64,000 nucleotides of DNA. Source: Gemmobacter megaterium. GTDB taxonomy: Bacteria; Pseudomonadota; Alphaproteobacteria; Rhodobacterales; Rhodobacteraceae. The notes beneath the pieces are model-generated. The model was not told the origin of the DNA, did no database searches, and saw only the letters and a list, made by a program, of their open reading frames with translations. Position 1 is the first letter of the stretch. Each line of letters begins with the position of its first letter. Below, in pieces: positions 8,834-18,261 of this stretch. The stretch is taken from the NCBI RefSeq assembly GCF_900156815.1, contig NZ_FTOT01000003.1, positions 248,001-312,000 on the forward strand. The letters run 5' to 3'. The translations under genes and the position numbers were made by a program.

Positions 8834-11473
8834 ATGGCCAGCGACTGCACACGCAACTATACCAGCGACGGTCGGGTTCAGGTCTGGTTCCGCATCGACT
8901 ATGACCTGTCAGAGGCGCCCTATGCCGAAACGCTCAGCAATCCGGGGTCGAACTTTTCCGGCAAGAACGATCTGTATTTCAACGCCACCCTCGAAGTGGG
9001 CGGGCGCTATCTGACGAACGTCTATGGCTCGGTCAACGACCCGAACGAGCCGATCAAAGCCGGGACCGGATCGCCTGATGGCGACTGGCTGGGGTCGGAC
9101 TATTTCAAGAAATCCATCAGTGGCTATACGTTTTCACGCCCCGACGATCTGGGCGAATCCAGTTCCGCGCTGGCGCGCTACAGCGGGTACTTTCCCGTCT
9201 GGCAATCCGCCTATGTCCCCACACATGCGCTGTTGGAATTGCGCGGCGCCGATCCGCTGAACCCGTGCGACGCCCCCTATTACATCCCCGGTTCCAGCGC
9301 GGGGCTGTGGTCGGCCTCTGTCACGGGCAATGCGGCGGGGCCGATGGTGACGGCGCTGTTCGATATTCTGGGCGGGGCGGCAGAGCTTGCGGGGCTGCGC
9401 CATATCTCGGATGCGATCGGGCGGGCGGATGCGCTGCGCGAAGGTCTGTTCTCGATCACCGATCAGGGGCTGGCGATGATTGCGGGCTGGTCGGACGACC
9501 CCGCCGACTGGAACCCCGCCGAACAGGCCGCCGCCGTCGAGGCGCTGCGCATGACGACCGCCTATGTCGTGCGCGATGTCATCGCGGTGCAATTCGGTCT
9601 CGCGCCCGGTCTGGGCCAGTTGCTGGGGCAGGTTGCGATGGTCGGCCGCGTCACCAAGGCCGGCGCAGAGCGCCCCTCGGTGCTGTCGATGACGGATACG
9701 GTCAATCTGGACGACAGGGGCGGCTTCGTTCTGGCCGGACCCGGCGTCGGGCGGATCACCGGCGGATCGGGCAATGATGTGGTCATCACCCTTGGCCCCG
9801 CCGAAGGCAGTGTCGGAACCAGAGCGTCTCTGGGCGCCGGACGTGACAGGTTTCTCGGCGGCGGCGGCGATGACCATGCGATCGGCGGTTCGGGCTCGGA
9901 TACGCTGGAAGGCGGGCAGGGCAACGACACGCTGAACGGCGGCAAGGGCAACGACCGTCTGAACGGCGGCGCCGGTGACGATGTGCTGATCGCCGGGCCG
10001 GGCAAGGACCGGCTGAACGGCGGGAACGGGTTCGACATCGCGGATTATTCCAATGCCCCCGCCGCCGTCCATGTGGATCTGGCCAAGGGCAAGGGGCTTG
10101 CCGGTATCGCCAAGGGGGACAGGCTGAACGCGGTCGAAGGCATCACCGGATCGGGCCATGCCGATACGCTGATCGGCGATTCCGGTCACAACCTGCTGGC
10201 CGGAGGCGGCGGGGACGACCGGCTGACCGGCGCAAAGGGCCGCGATACGCTGGACGGCGGCGACGGGGCCGATGCGCTGTACGGTGGCGCTGGTGACGAT
10301 GTGCTGATCCTGCGGGCCACGGGCGATGTGGCAACCGGCGGCAAGGGGGCCGATACCTTTGTGTTTGTGCCTGACGGCGGGGCGCGCGCCACCCCCGCGA
10401 CGCTGCGCGATTTCAACCAGGCGCAGGGCGACCGGATCGACCTGACCGGCTTTGGCGATCTGGTCTGGTCCGACGGACCGTTGCGCGCCGAACCCGGCGG
10501 GCGGGCACAGGCCACCATCAACGCGCAAGGCAATGTCCAGATCGACGTGACGGGGAATGGCCGGGCCGACCACATCCTGCGGGTGCAGGGCGACCGGCCA
10601 GAGCTTGCCGATCTCATCATCGCCCGCCCGCCGCTGACCCCGGCTGAACGGCTGGCGCAACTGGACTTTCCCGACATTGCCGATGCCGCGACACTGGCCG
10701 CCGAAACCCGCCTGACGGTCCAGGGGCCAAGCGGAACCGCCCAGAGCGACTTCAGCGTCTTCATCGGCAGTTCAGGCGACGATGCCTTGCAGATGGATCC
10801 TTGGGCCATGGACTATCTGCCGCGCGTCATCGTCGCGGGTTTCGATGGCGACGACGTGCTGGCCCCGCTGGCCCCCGAACAGGCCCCGCCACCGTGGGAG
10901 CTGATCGCAGCGGCCACCGAAAACGGCACCCGCGCAATCTCGGGCGCCGAAGCGCGGCGTTTGCAGGCCCTGATCGACACCCCCGCCAAAGGTTCCACGT
11001 TCCAGCTTTATGGCGGCGAAGGTGCGGATGTCTTTGTCATCAATCCTGGCGTGGGCAGCATCTCGGTCATGGACTTCAACCCCGACGAAGGCGACCGGCT
11101 GGCCTTTGATACCGCCGCCTGGGCCGCGGCGCATCCGGGCCTGCCGCTCGATGCCACAGTGCTGGAGGGCGTGACGCGGCGGTTTCACATGTTCGAGGAC
11201 GTGAATATTCCGGGGCCGGGGGGCGCCTCGGTCTGGGCGCCGGTCAACGGCATGACCATCTTCAGCCCGGCGAATTTCGACGACACCCGCGATGTGCTGG
11301 CGACCCATGTGCTGTTCGGCCCGGTGGAGCCCATCGCCTATACCGCGCTTGACGGGACGACGGCCTATTACACACCGCCGCAGACCAGCCTGACGGTCTA
11401 TGCCGCACATCCGGTGGCCCGGACCGGCGCCGAGATGGACTTCAGCAGCCCCGAACACTGGATCTTCTTCTAG
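8834..11473 (+). CDS. RTX (hemolysin-type calcium-binding repeat) protein, probably type I secreted
   Basis: This is an 879-residue acidic protein. Residues 1 to about 300 form a domain I do not recognise. Glycine/aspartate-rich nonapeptide repeats (GGxGxDxLx) run from about 310 to 495, interrupted by a segment reading FDIADYSNAPAAVHVDLA. A serralysin-C-like block (LRDFNQAQGDRIDLTGF) follows. The C-terminal third has further isolated repeats (FDGDDVL, YGGEGADVFVI, DFNPDEGDRLAFD). There is no N-terminal signal peptide, which fits type I secretion with a C-terminal signal. ATG 8834 has GGAAGG upstream; an open frame extends further upstream but lacks protein character. No HlyB/HlyD/TolC genes lie in the window, so export would need a system encoded elsewhere. 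The role could be adhesin, enzyme or matrix protein. Confidence 0.8.
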   Translation: MASDCTRNYTSDGRVQVWFRIDYDLSEAPYAETLSNPGSNFSGKNDLYFNATLEVGGRYLTNVYGSVNDPNEPIKAGTGSPDGDWLGSDYFKKSISGYTFSRPDDLGESSSALARYSGYFPVWQSAYVPTHALLELRGADPLNPCDAPYYIPGSSAGLWSASVTGNAAGPMVTALFDILGGAAELAGLRHISDAIGRADALREGLFSITDQGLAMIAGWSDDPADWNPAEQAAAVEALRMTTAYVVRDVIAVQFGLAPGLGQLLGQVAMVGRVTKAGAERPSVLSMTDTVNLDDRGGFVLAGPGVGRITGGSGNDVVITLGPAEGSVGTRASLGAGRDRFLGGGGDDHAIGGSGSDTLEGGQGNDTLNGGKGNDRLNGGAGDDVLIAGPGKDRLNGGNGFDIADYSNAPAAVHVDLAKGKGLAGIAKGDRLNAVEGITGSGHADTLIGDSGHNLLAGGGGDDRLTGAKGRDTLDGGDGADALYGGAGDDVLILRATGDVATGGKGADTFVFVPDGGARATPATLRDFNQAQGDRIDLTGFGDLVWSDGPLRAEPGGRAQATINAQGNVQIDVTGNGRADHILRVQGDRPELADLIIARPPLTPAERLAQLDFPDIADAATLAAETRLTVQGPSGTAQSDFSVFIGSSGDDALQMDPWAMDYLPRVIVAGFDGDDVLAPLAPEQAPPPWELIAAATENGTRAISGAEARRLQALIDTPAKGSTFQLYGGEGADVFVINPGVGSISVMDFNPDEGDRLAFDTAAWAAAHPGLPLDATVLEGVTRRFHMFEDVNIPGPGGASVWAPVNGMTIFSPANFDDTRDVLATHVLFGPVEPIAYTALDGTTAYYTPPQTSLTVYAAHPVARTGAEMDFSSPEHWIFF

Positions 11474-11626
11474 GCGGCGCGGGCCACCCGGCCTTTGCAC
11501 CATTCTGGCGTCAGGCAGAAATTTACGAAAATGTGGCGGTTTTACTTGACCGTTACATTCGCCACCTTACACCTGTTACAAACAAAGTGTTTGTCGCCAT
11601 CACGCGCCAACGACAGAGAGGTTTCC

Positions 11627-13117
11627 ATGCGTCATCTTCTTCCCAGCCTGCCGCTCGCGGCCCTTGTGATCGCACTCGGCACCGGCCTGTCCGCCACCTC
11701 GGCCATGGCAGGCTCGATCATCCTGGGCATCCAGCAGGAACCGACGTCGCTTGACCCGACCTCGGATGCCACTGCCTCGATCGACGGGATGCTGACCCAG
11801 AACGTCTATGAATCGCTGACCACCGTGAACGAGGCGGGCGAGGTGCAGCCGCAACTGGCCCAAAGCTGGACCGTTTCGGACGATGGCCTGACCTATGTGT
11901 TCACCCTGGTTCAGGGCGCGAAATTCCACGATGGCACCGATTTCGATGCCGATGACGTGAAATTCAGCTTCGACCGCGCCATGGCCGAAGGCTCGACCAA
12001 CCCGACCAAAAGCATCTTCGCCCCGATCGAGAGCGTGACGGTGATCGACCCGGCAACGGTCGAGATCAAGCTGAAGAAGAAGGATGCCTTCTTCCTGTTC
12101 AACATGGCGCAGGGGGATGCCTCCATCGTCGCCCCCGAGAGCGCAGATGCCAACGTGACGACCCCGGTTGGCACCGGACCGTTCAAATACGCCTCCTGGA
12201 CGCGCGGCGACCGGCTGACGCTGGAAAAGAACGCCGATTACCGCGGTGCGGCGGATGTCGCGCTCGACAAGGTCGAGTTCCGCTTCATCCCCGACGCTGC
12301 CGCCGCATCGGCTGCCCTTCTGGCCGAGGAACTGGATGTCTACGCCGGTTTCCCCGCCCCCGAGATGCTGCCGCAGTTCCAGGCCGATCCGCGCTTTGAC
12401 GTGACCATCGGCTCGACCGAGGCAGAGGTGATCCTGGCCATCAACAACTCCAAGGCGCCGTTCACCGACATCCGCGTGCGTCGCGCCATCAGCCATGCCA
12501 TCGACCGCGAAGAACTGATCGACGGCGCGATGTATGGTCAGGCCGTGCCGATCGGCAGCTTTTACCCGCCCCATGGCCCGGCCTATGTGGATCTGACCGG
12601 CATGTATCCGACCGACACCGAAAAGGCGAAGGAACTCTTTGCCGAAGCGGGCGTCGCGGGCAGCACGATGACAATCCGGGTTCCCCCCTTCTCCTACGCC
12701 ACCCGTTCCGCTGAAATCATTCAGGCGCAGCTTGGGCAGGCCGGGATCACCGTCAAGGTCGAGAACGTGGAATGGGGCTTCTGGCTGGACGAGGTCTACA
12801 AGAAGCTGAACTACGACATGACCATCATTTCGCACCCCGGCCCGAACGACATGTCGAACTTTGCCCGTGGCCCCAAGTACTTCTACGGGTTCGACGATGC
12901 GTCCTACAACGACCTGTGGAAGCAGATCAGCGAGGAAACCGACGCCGGCACCCGCAACGATCTGCTCAAGCAGGGCCAAACCTATCTGGCTGAACAGGCC
13001 GTGCACGGGTTCCTGTTCCAGTTGCCGCAGGTCAATATCCAGAAGAAGGGCATCGAGGGTCTCTGGGCCTCGCGCCCGGTGCTGTTCCAGCCGCTGGCCG
13101 GTGTCAAGGTTCAGTAA
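11627..13117 (+). CDS. peptide/nickel-type ABC transporter substrate-binding protein (SBP family 5)
   Basis: This 496-residue periplasmic protein starts with a signal peptide (MRHLLPSLPLAALVIALGTG, cleaved near AMA-G). Family 5 hallmarks follow: EPTSLDPTSD near the mature N-terminus, LAQSWTVSDDGLTYVFTL, GAKFHDGTDFDADDVKFSFDRA, and VRRAISHAIDREELI. These proteins feed oligopeptides, glycosides, nickel or similar solutes to Dpp/Opp permeases. ATG 11627 has AGAGAGG upstream. It is the first gene of a plus-strand operon with two permeases, two ATPases and phosphatase genes. A strong hairpin separates it from the first permease and may keep the binding protein more abundant than the membrane parts. 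Confidence 0.9.
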   Translation: MRHLLPSLPLAALVIALGTGLSATSAMAGSIILGIQQEPTSLDPTSDATASIDGMLTQNVYESLTTVNEAGEVQPQLAQSWTVSDDGLTYVFTLVQGAKFHDGTDFDADDVKFSFDRAMAEGSTNPTKSIFAPIESVTVIDPATVEIKLKKKDAFFLFNMAQGDASIVAPESADANVTTPVGTGPFKYASWTRGDRLTLEKNADYRGAADVALDKVEFRFIPDAAAASAALLAEELDVYAGFPAPEMLPQFQADPRFDVTIGSTEAEVILAINNSKAPFTDIRVRRAISHAIDREELIDGAMYGQAVPIGSFYPPHGPAYVDLTGMYPTDTEKAKELFAEAGVAGSTMTIRVPPFSYATRSAEIIQAQLGQAGITVKVENVEWGFWLDEVYKKLNYDMTIISHPGPNDMSNFARGPKYFYGFDDASYNDLWKQISEETDAGTRNDLLKQGQTYLAEQAVHGFLFQLPQVNIQKKGIEGLWASRPVLFQPLAGVKVQ

Positions 13118-13124
13118 TCCGCTG

Positions 13125-13151
13125 CGGGCGGCGGGGATCCCCCGCCGCCCG
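13125..13151 (+). terminator. Intercistronic stem-loop after the binding-protein gene
   Basis: A perfect 12-bp GC stem (13125-13136 paired with 13140-13151) closes a three-base ATC loop, eight bases after the stop of the binding-protein gene. There is no T tract, so it is more likely a stabilising or attenuating hairpin than a full terminator. The permease gene follows on the same strand 63 bases later. Confidence 0.6.
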
Positions 13152-13213
13152 TCTGACTGACCGGCCACCCCTGAAACGGGCGCGGTGGCCCAAGGAATGA
13201 AGACCGGCCGGAC

Positions 13214-14158
13214 ATGGGTTTATTTCTGCTGCGCCGCACCGTTGGGTTCATCTTGACGCTGCTGGTCGTATCGGTGGTCGTGTTTGCGACCATGAACATC
13301 CTGCCGGGCGATCCGGCATTGACCATCCTGGGGCTTGACGCCTCTGAAGATGCCTTGGCGGCCCTGCGCGACCAACTCGGTCTGAACGAGCCTGTCATCT
13401 CGCGGTATTTCAGCTGGGTCTGGAACGCGTTGCAGGGCGATTTCGGCATCAGCCATTCGTTCAAGGTGCCCGTCGCGGGCCTGATCAGCGAACGGTTGCC
13501 GATGACCATCTCGCTGGCGCTGGCCGGCATGACCATGACGCTGCTGATCGCGCTGCCGGCGGGGATCCTGGCGGCCTCCAAACACCGCAAGGCGGCTGAC
13601 TGGGGCGTTATGTTCCTGTCGCAGCTTGGGATCGCGGTGCCCGCCTTCTGGCTGTCGATGCTGCTGGTGCTGCTGTTCGCGGTCAAGCTGCGCTGGCTGC
13701 CGCCGGGGCATTTTCCCGGTTGGGATGATCCGGTAGCTGCCATTCGCGCGCTTATCCTTCCGACCGTGGCGCTTGGCCTTGTGCAATCCGCGGTTCTGGC
13801 ACGGGTCACGCGGTCATCCGCGTTGGAGGTGATGCGGCTGGATTTCGTGCGCACCGCACGCGCCAGCGGCCTGTCGCGCGGCCGGGTGCTGTGGCAGCAT
13901 GTGCTGCCCAATGCTCTGGTGCCCATCGTCACCATCGTCGGAATGCAGTTCGCGGCCGTCGTCACCGGCACCATCGTCATCGAGAACGTGTTCTCCCTGC
14001 CCGGCCTCGGCCGTCTGGTGTTCCAGTCGATCGCCAACCGCGATCTGCCGACGGTGCAGGCGCTGGTGATGATGTTCGCTGCCATCGTGGTCACGGCCAA
14101 CTTCATCGTCGATCTGCTGTATGTCGCCATCGACCCCCGCCTGAAAGCCCGGACATGA
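13214..14158 (+). CDS. peptide-type ABC transporter permease (DppB family)
   Basis: This 314-residue membrane protein has the DppB layout: an N-terminal segment followed by MNILPGDPA, about six membrane spans, and the EAA loop around DFVRTARASGLSRGRVLWQHVLPNA near residues 215-240. It forms half of the transmembrane pore. The stop overlaps the ATG of the DppC-type partner. Its place after the binding protein and before the second permease fixes its role as the importer's first membrane subunit. Confidence 0.9.
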   Translation: MGLFLLRRTVGFILTLLVVSVVVFATMNILPGDPALTILGLDASEDALAALRDQLGLNEPVISRYFSWVWNALQGDFGISHSFKVPVAGLISERLPMTISLALAGMTMTLLIALPAGILAASKHRKAADWGVMFLSQLGIAVPAFWLSMLLVLLFAVKLRWLPPGHFPGWDDPVAAIRALILPTVALGLVQSAVLARVTRSSALEVMRLDFVRTARASGLSRGRVLWQHVLPNALVPIVTIVGMQFAAVVTGTIVIENVFSLPGLGRLVFQSIANRDLPTVQALVMMFAAIVVTANFIVDLLYVAIDPRLKART

Positions 14159-14973
14159 GACGTCTGCCTGCCAATCTGATCATCGGCGGTGTGCTGGTGG
14201 CGCTGGTCGTCGGTGTTGCGGCGCTGTCGCTGGTCTGGACGCCGCATCCCGAAAACCTGATGAACATCCGGGGCAAGTTCGCTGCCCCGTCGGCGACGCA
14301 CTGGCTGGGCACCGACCAGCTTGGCCGCGATCTGACCACACAGTTGATGATGGCTGCGCGCAACTCCATGGCGGTGGCACTGATCGCGGTGCTGCTGGGC
14401 GGGTCGATCGGCACCATTCTGGGGCTGGTGGCAAGCGCGGTGGGCGGCTGGGTCGAGGATCTGGTGATGCGGTTCGCCGACATCAGCTTTGCCTTTCCGA
14501 CCCTGCTGTTCGCCATCATGCTGGCGGCCGTCTTTGGCCCGAGCTTGCAGAACGCCATTCTGGCGATTGCCTTTATCAACATCCCGGTGTTCGCCCGCGT
14601 GGCGCGTGCCTCGGCCAATCAGATCTGGACGCGGGAATATGTCTTTGCCGCCCGCGCGGCGGGAATGGGCAAGTTCGCCATCTCGCGCGACCATATCCTG
14701 CCTAATATCGCGGCGCCGGTGATCGTTCAGGCGACCATTGAATTCGCCGTTGCGATCCTGGCAGAGGCGGCGCTGTCCTACCTGGGCCTTGGCGTGCAAC
14801 CGCCAGAGTCCAGTTGGGGGCGGATGCTGTCCGAGGCGCAGACACTGATGTATCTGGCGCCGCAACTGGCCATCTGGCCCGGCCTGTGCATCGTGACGGC
14901 CGTCCTGGGCTTTGGCCTGTTGGGCGACGGGCTGCGCGACATCACCGACCCAAGACTGGCGCGTGAAAGATGA
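14155..14973 (+). CDS. peptide-type ABC transporter permease (DppC family)
   Basis: This 272-residue membrane protein carries the DppC block THWLGTDQLGRDLTTQLMMAARNSM and the EAA loop EYVFAARAAGMGKFAISRDHILPN. It pairs with the preceding DppB-type subunit. ATG 14155 overlaps the upstream stop; the TGA overlaps the start of the first ATPase (ATGATAG). Near its end ESSWGRMLSEAQ and LLGDGLRDITDPR match the family closely. Confidence 0.9.
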   Translation: MRRLPANLIIGGVLVALVVGVAALSLVWTPHPENLMNIRGKFAAPSATHWLGTDQLGRDLTTQLMMAARNSMAVALIAVLLGGSIGTILGLVASAVGGWVEDLVMRFADISFAFPTLLFAIMLAAVFGPSLQNAILAIAFINIPVFARVARASANQIWTREYVFAARAAGMGKFAISRDHILPNIAAPVIVQATIEFAVAILAEAALSYLGLGVQPPESSWGRMLSEAQTLMYLAPQLAIWPGLCIVTAVLGFGLLGDGLRDITDPRLARER

Positions 14974-15923
14974 TAGACGTCTCCAACCTCTCGGTGAACT
15001 TTGGCCCGGCACAGGCCGTGCGCGATGCCAGCCTGACCATCGCCCCGGGCGCCCGTATCGGCATTGTCGGGGAAAGCGGCTCGGGCAAGTCGATGCTGGG
15101 TCTGGCGCTGATGGGCATGTCGCCCGATGCGGCACAGGTCACGGGCAGCCTGACGGTCGATGGCACCCAGATGGCGGGCGCCAGCGAACGCGACTGGCGC
15201 CGCCTGCGCGCGCGGCGCATCGCCATGATCTTTCAGGAACCGATGGCGGCGCTGAACCCGCTGCGCCGGGTCGGGGATACCGTGGCCGAACCGCTGCGCG
15301 TGCACGAAGGACTTGGCCGCGAGGCCGCGCTGGACCGCGCCCTTGCCCTGTTCAAGGAAGTCGGCCTGCCCGACCCTGCCGCCCGCCTGCGCCAGTTCCC
15401 GCACGAGATTTCCGGTGGCCAGCGGCAACGCGTGCTGATCGCGCTGGCGCTTGCCTGCAACCCCGGCCTGTTGATCGCGGATGAACCGACCACCGCGCTG
15501 GATGCCAATGTGGCCCTGCGCATCACGGAACTGCTGACCGACCTGTCGGTCAAACGCCAGATGGCGCTGATGTTCATCAGCCATGACCTGACAGCCGTCG
15601 CCCGCGCCACCACCGAAATCATGGTGATGTATGGTGGCACCGTGGTGGAACGCGGCCCGACGGCCGAGGTGCTGAACGCGCCGCGCCATCCCTATACCAA
15701 GGGGTTGCTCGCCGCGCGCCCCCGTCCCGAAGGGCTGCGCCAGAGCGGAACCCGTCGGCGGTTGCCCACCATTCCCGGCACCGTCCCGCCGCTGGACAAG
15801 TTGCCCCCCGGTTGCCGTTTTGCCGGCCGCTGCCCGGTGGAACTGCCGCAGTGCGCCACAGAGCGCCCGCCCGTGGTGGCCAATGCCGCCTGCCACCTGC
15901 TGGCACAGGGGGGCGCCGCATGA
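14970..15923 (+). CDS. peptide-type ABC transporter ATPase (DppD family)
   Basis: This 317-residue ATPase shows Walker A GESGSGKS, Q-loop IFQEPMAALNP, signature ISGGQRQRV, Walker B LLIADEPTTALD and the H-loop SHD. Its C-terminal oligopeptide-binding extension has PPGCRFAGRCPVELPQC, whose cysteines bind an iron-sulfur cluster in some relatives. It powers the importer with the DppF-type ATPase that follows. Both ends overlap neighbours by four bases, so the operon is translationally coupled. Confidence 0.9.
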   Translation: MIDVSNLSVNFGPAQAVRDASLTIAPGARIGIVGESGSGKSMLGLALMGMSPDAAQVTGSLTVDGTQMAGASERDWRRLRARRIAMIFQEPMAALNPLRRVGDTVAEPLRVHEGLGREAALDRALALFKEVGLPDPAARLRQFPHEISGGQRQRVLIALALACNPGLLIADEPTTALDANVALRITELLTDLSVKRQMALMFISHDLTAVARATTEIMVMYGGTVVERGPTAEVLNAPRHPYTKGLLAARPRPEGLRQSGTRRRLPTIPGTVPPLDKLPPGCRFAGRCPVELPQCATERPPVVANAACHLLAQGGAA

Positions 15924-16696
15924 CCCTGCTGGCCGTCGAGAATGTGACCCGCCGCTACCGGATGCCCCGCCAGTCGATCCTGCAACCGGGGCCGGTGCTG
16001 ACGGCGGTGGACAATGCCTCGTTCACCTTGCAGGCGGGCAAGACGCTGGGCATCGTCGGGGAATCCGGCTCGGGGAAATCCACGCTGGCGCGCATGGTCA
16101 TGGCCTTTGAACGCCCGGACGAAGGGCGGATCCGGCTGGACGGGCAGGATCTGAACGCGCTCTCGGCCTCGGCGCTGCGGGCCGTGCGGCCCCGGTTCCA
16201 GATCGTGTTCCAGGATCCCTATGGCAGCCTTGACCCGCGCCGCACCGCCGGCTGGTCCATCGGCGAGCCGCTGCGCGCCACCGGCGACACCGCCCGCGCC
16301 GAGGCCCGCGTTGCCGAGGCGCTGGAGCAGGTGGGCCTGCGTGCCGCCGATGCGCAAAAGTATCCGCATGAATTTTCCGGCGGCCAGCGCCAGCGCATCG
16401 CGATTGCCCGCGCCATCGTCACCCGTCCCGCCCTGATCGTGGCGGACGAGGCGGTGTCGGCGCTGGATGTGTCGGTACAGGCGCAGATCCTGAATCTGCT
16501 GATGGATTTGCAGGATGATCTGGGGCTGGCGCTGCTGTTCATCAGCCACGATCTGTCCGTTGTGACCGCGATCTGCGATGACGTTCTGGTGCTGGAACAT
16601 GGCAAGACCGTCGAACAGGGCCCGGCCGAACAGGTCATGGCCGCCCCGCGCCATCCCTATACCAAATCCCTTCTGACTGCCGCAGGCCTGACATGA
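15920..16696 (+). CDS. peptide-type ABC transporter ATPase (DppF family)
   Basis: This 258-residue ATPase has Walker A GESGSGKST, Q-loop VFQDPYGSLDPR, signature FSGGQRQRI and Walker B LIVADEAVSALD. It is shorter than typical DppF because the C-terminal HPY extension is nearly absent; it ends at YTKSLLTAAGLT. ATG 15920 overlaps the upstream stop (ATGA) and is preferred to an earlier in-frame codon inside the previous gene. The stop overlaps the metallophosphoesterase start. Confidence 0.88.
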   Translation: MTLLAVENVTRRYRMPRQSILQPGPVLTAVDNASFTLQAGKTLGIVGESGSGKSTLARMVMAFERPDEGRIRLDGQDLNALSASALRAVRPRFQIVFQDPYGSLDPRRTAGWSIGEPLRATGDTARAEARVAEALEQVGLRAADAQKYPHEFSGGQRQRIAIARAIVTRPALIVADEAVSALDVSVQAQILNLLMDLQDDLGLALLFISHDLSVVTAICDDVLVLEHGKTVEQGPAEQVMAAPRHPYTKSLLTAAGLT

Positions 16697-17499
16697 CCCG
16701 TTTTGTCCATCTGACCGACCTTCACATCTCGCACCCCGAGTCTGGCGACACGATGCTGCGCACCGATACGCCCGCACAGGTGGCCCGCGCGGTCGAGGCC
16801 ATCGGCAAACTGACCCCGGCGCCCGATTTTGTCATTGCCAGTGGCGATCTGACGAATATCGGTGATGCGAAATCCTATGCGCTGCTGCAAGAGATTCTTG
16901 CCCCGCTGTCCATGCCGGTGGTGCTGGCACTGGGAAACCATGACAAACGCGGCCCCTTTCACACCGCCTATGACACCGGCAAGGGCGAAGGGCCGCATTA
17001 CCACGACACGGTACTGGCGGGGCTGCATGTCATCACGCTGGACACGCTGCTGCCGGGTCGGGTATCGGGCACGATCTGCGACGAACAGTTCGCCTTTCTG
17101 ACCGCCGCACTGGACCGCGCGCCTGACCTGCCCAAGATCATCGTCGCCCACCATCCCCCGCGGATCGACCCCGGCGAACTGCCTTGGGCCACGCTGGATC
17201 AGGCCATCAGTGACCGGCTGGCCACATTGCTGCGGGGCCGGGGGGTTCTTGGAATCTTGTCCGGCCATGTCCATATCAACAGCGTGCGGATGTGGCATGG
17301 CGTGCCGCTCTATGTCTCGCAGGGCCTGAACTCGACGGTCGATCTGATCGAGAGGGAAGACATGCGGATCATGGAGGGGACGGGCTTTTCCCTCTTCGAT
17401 CTGCGCGGCTCGGGGTTGACGGTGACATTCGTTCCGCTATCCCCGAACGCGCAGGAACTTGGGCGGCTGGAAGTGGCCCGCCTGCTATCTTTCAGTTGA
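16693..17499 (+). CDS. metallophosphoesterase (CpdA/GpdQ-type phosphodiesterase)
   Basis: This 268-residue cytoplasmic protein has the full set of calcineurin-like metal motifs: D9-x-H11 (LTDLH), GD52 (SGDLT), GN82-H83-D, the HH pair in IVAHHPP, and GHVH. This is the class III cyclic-nucleotide or glycerophosphodiester phosphodiesterase pattern. It overlaps the last ABC ATPase by four bases and is followed by a phosphatase, so the imported solute may carry a phosphodiester. That link is inference; the actual substrate is not readable from the sequence. Confidence 0.85.
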   Translation: MTRFVHLTDLHISHPESGDTMLRTDTPAQVARAVEAIGKLTPAPDFVIASGDLTNIGDAKSYALLQEILAPLSMPVVLALGNHDKRGPFHTAYDTGKGEGPHYHDTVLAGLHVITLDTLLPGRVSGTICDEQFAFLTAALDRAPDLPKIIVAHHPPRIDPGELPWATLDQAISDRLATLLRGRGVLGILSGHVHINSVRMWHGVPLYVSQGLNSTVDLIEREDMRIMEGTGFSLFDLRGSGLTVTFVPLSPNAQELGRLEVARLLSFS

Positions 17500-17507
17500 G
17501 TAGAGAC

Positions 17508-18260
17508 ATGTTGACCGATTTTCCCCGACTTCTGACTGTGCCCGGCGTGCTCAACATCCGCGATCTGGGGGGCTATCGCACCCGGCGCGGCCATCAGACG
17601 CGCTGGCGCAGCCTGTACCGGGGCGACAGCCCGCATACCATGCGCCCCGAGGGTGGCGAGGTGCTGCGCGGCGCGGGTCTGCGGTCGGTCATCGACCTGC
17701 GGTCGCACCACGAAACGGTGGACGAGCCGAACCCGCTGGCCCGCACCCCCGACGTGGCCTACCACACGATCCCGCTGTTCGACGATCTGGCGCCGACCAT
17801 CAAGGATGTGAAGGCCCGCAATTCCGACGATCTGCTGCTGGATCTGTACATGGAGGCGTTGAACGCCCAGTCGGGCGCGGTGCGCAGTGTTCTGGCCACC
17901 ATCGCGGCAGCGCCCGAAGGCGCGGTGCTGTTTCATTGCACGGCCGGCAAGGACCGGACCGGCATCATCGCGGCCCTGTTGCTGGGCGCCGCCGATGTGG
18001 AACGCGAGGATATCGTGGCCGATTACGCCCTGACCGGCGCGCATATCGTCCCGCTGGTGGAACGGCTGCTGGCGCGCACCCGCGCGACGGGCGGCGATCC
18101 GGTGACACATGCCCGCTTTCTGCGCTGCGAGGCCCCGACGATGGAGGCGATGCTCGACCATATCGAAAAGCGTCATGGCTCCATCGCGGGCTATCTGACC
18201 GATATCGGGCTGGAAGTCGCGGATATCGAGGCATTGCGCGACCGCCTGCTGGGGGGCTGA
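17508..18260 (+). CDS. tyrosine/serine phosphatase-like protein (Y_phosphatase3 type)
   Basis: This 250-residue protein of the bacterial tyrosine-phosphatase superfamily starts with the family's N-terminal block (VPGVLNIRDLGGYRT). It contains the P-loop HCTAGKDRTG, with Cys144 as nucleophile and Arg150. Relatives include lipid and nucleotide phosphatases as well as protein phosphatases. ATG 17508 lies eight bases after the upstream stop. As part of the transporter-phosphoesterase operon it may remove phosphate from the product of the preceding enzyme. Confidence 0.82.
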   Translation: MLTDFPRLLTVPGVLNIRDLGGYRTRRGHQTRWRSLYRGDSPHTMRPEGGEVLRGAGLRSVIDLRSHHETVDEPNPLARTPDVAYHTIPLFDDLAPTIKDVKARNSDDLLLDLYMEALNAQSGAVRSVLATIAAAPEGAVLFHCTAGKDRTGIIAALLLGAADVEREDIVADYALTGAHIVPLVERLLARTRATGGDPVTHARFLRCEAPTMEAMLDHIEKRHGSIAGYLTDIGLEVADIEALRDRLLGG

Positions 18261-18261
18261 C

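Noticed and set aside
11546-11580. TTGACC -35 and a triple TTACA repeat upstream of the first binding protein
   Set aside because: The -10 candidates match poorly (three of six) and the TTACA units have irregular spacing; a promoter is likely there but cannot be placed.
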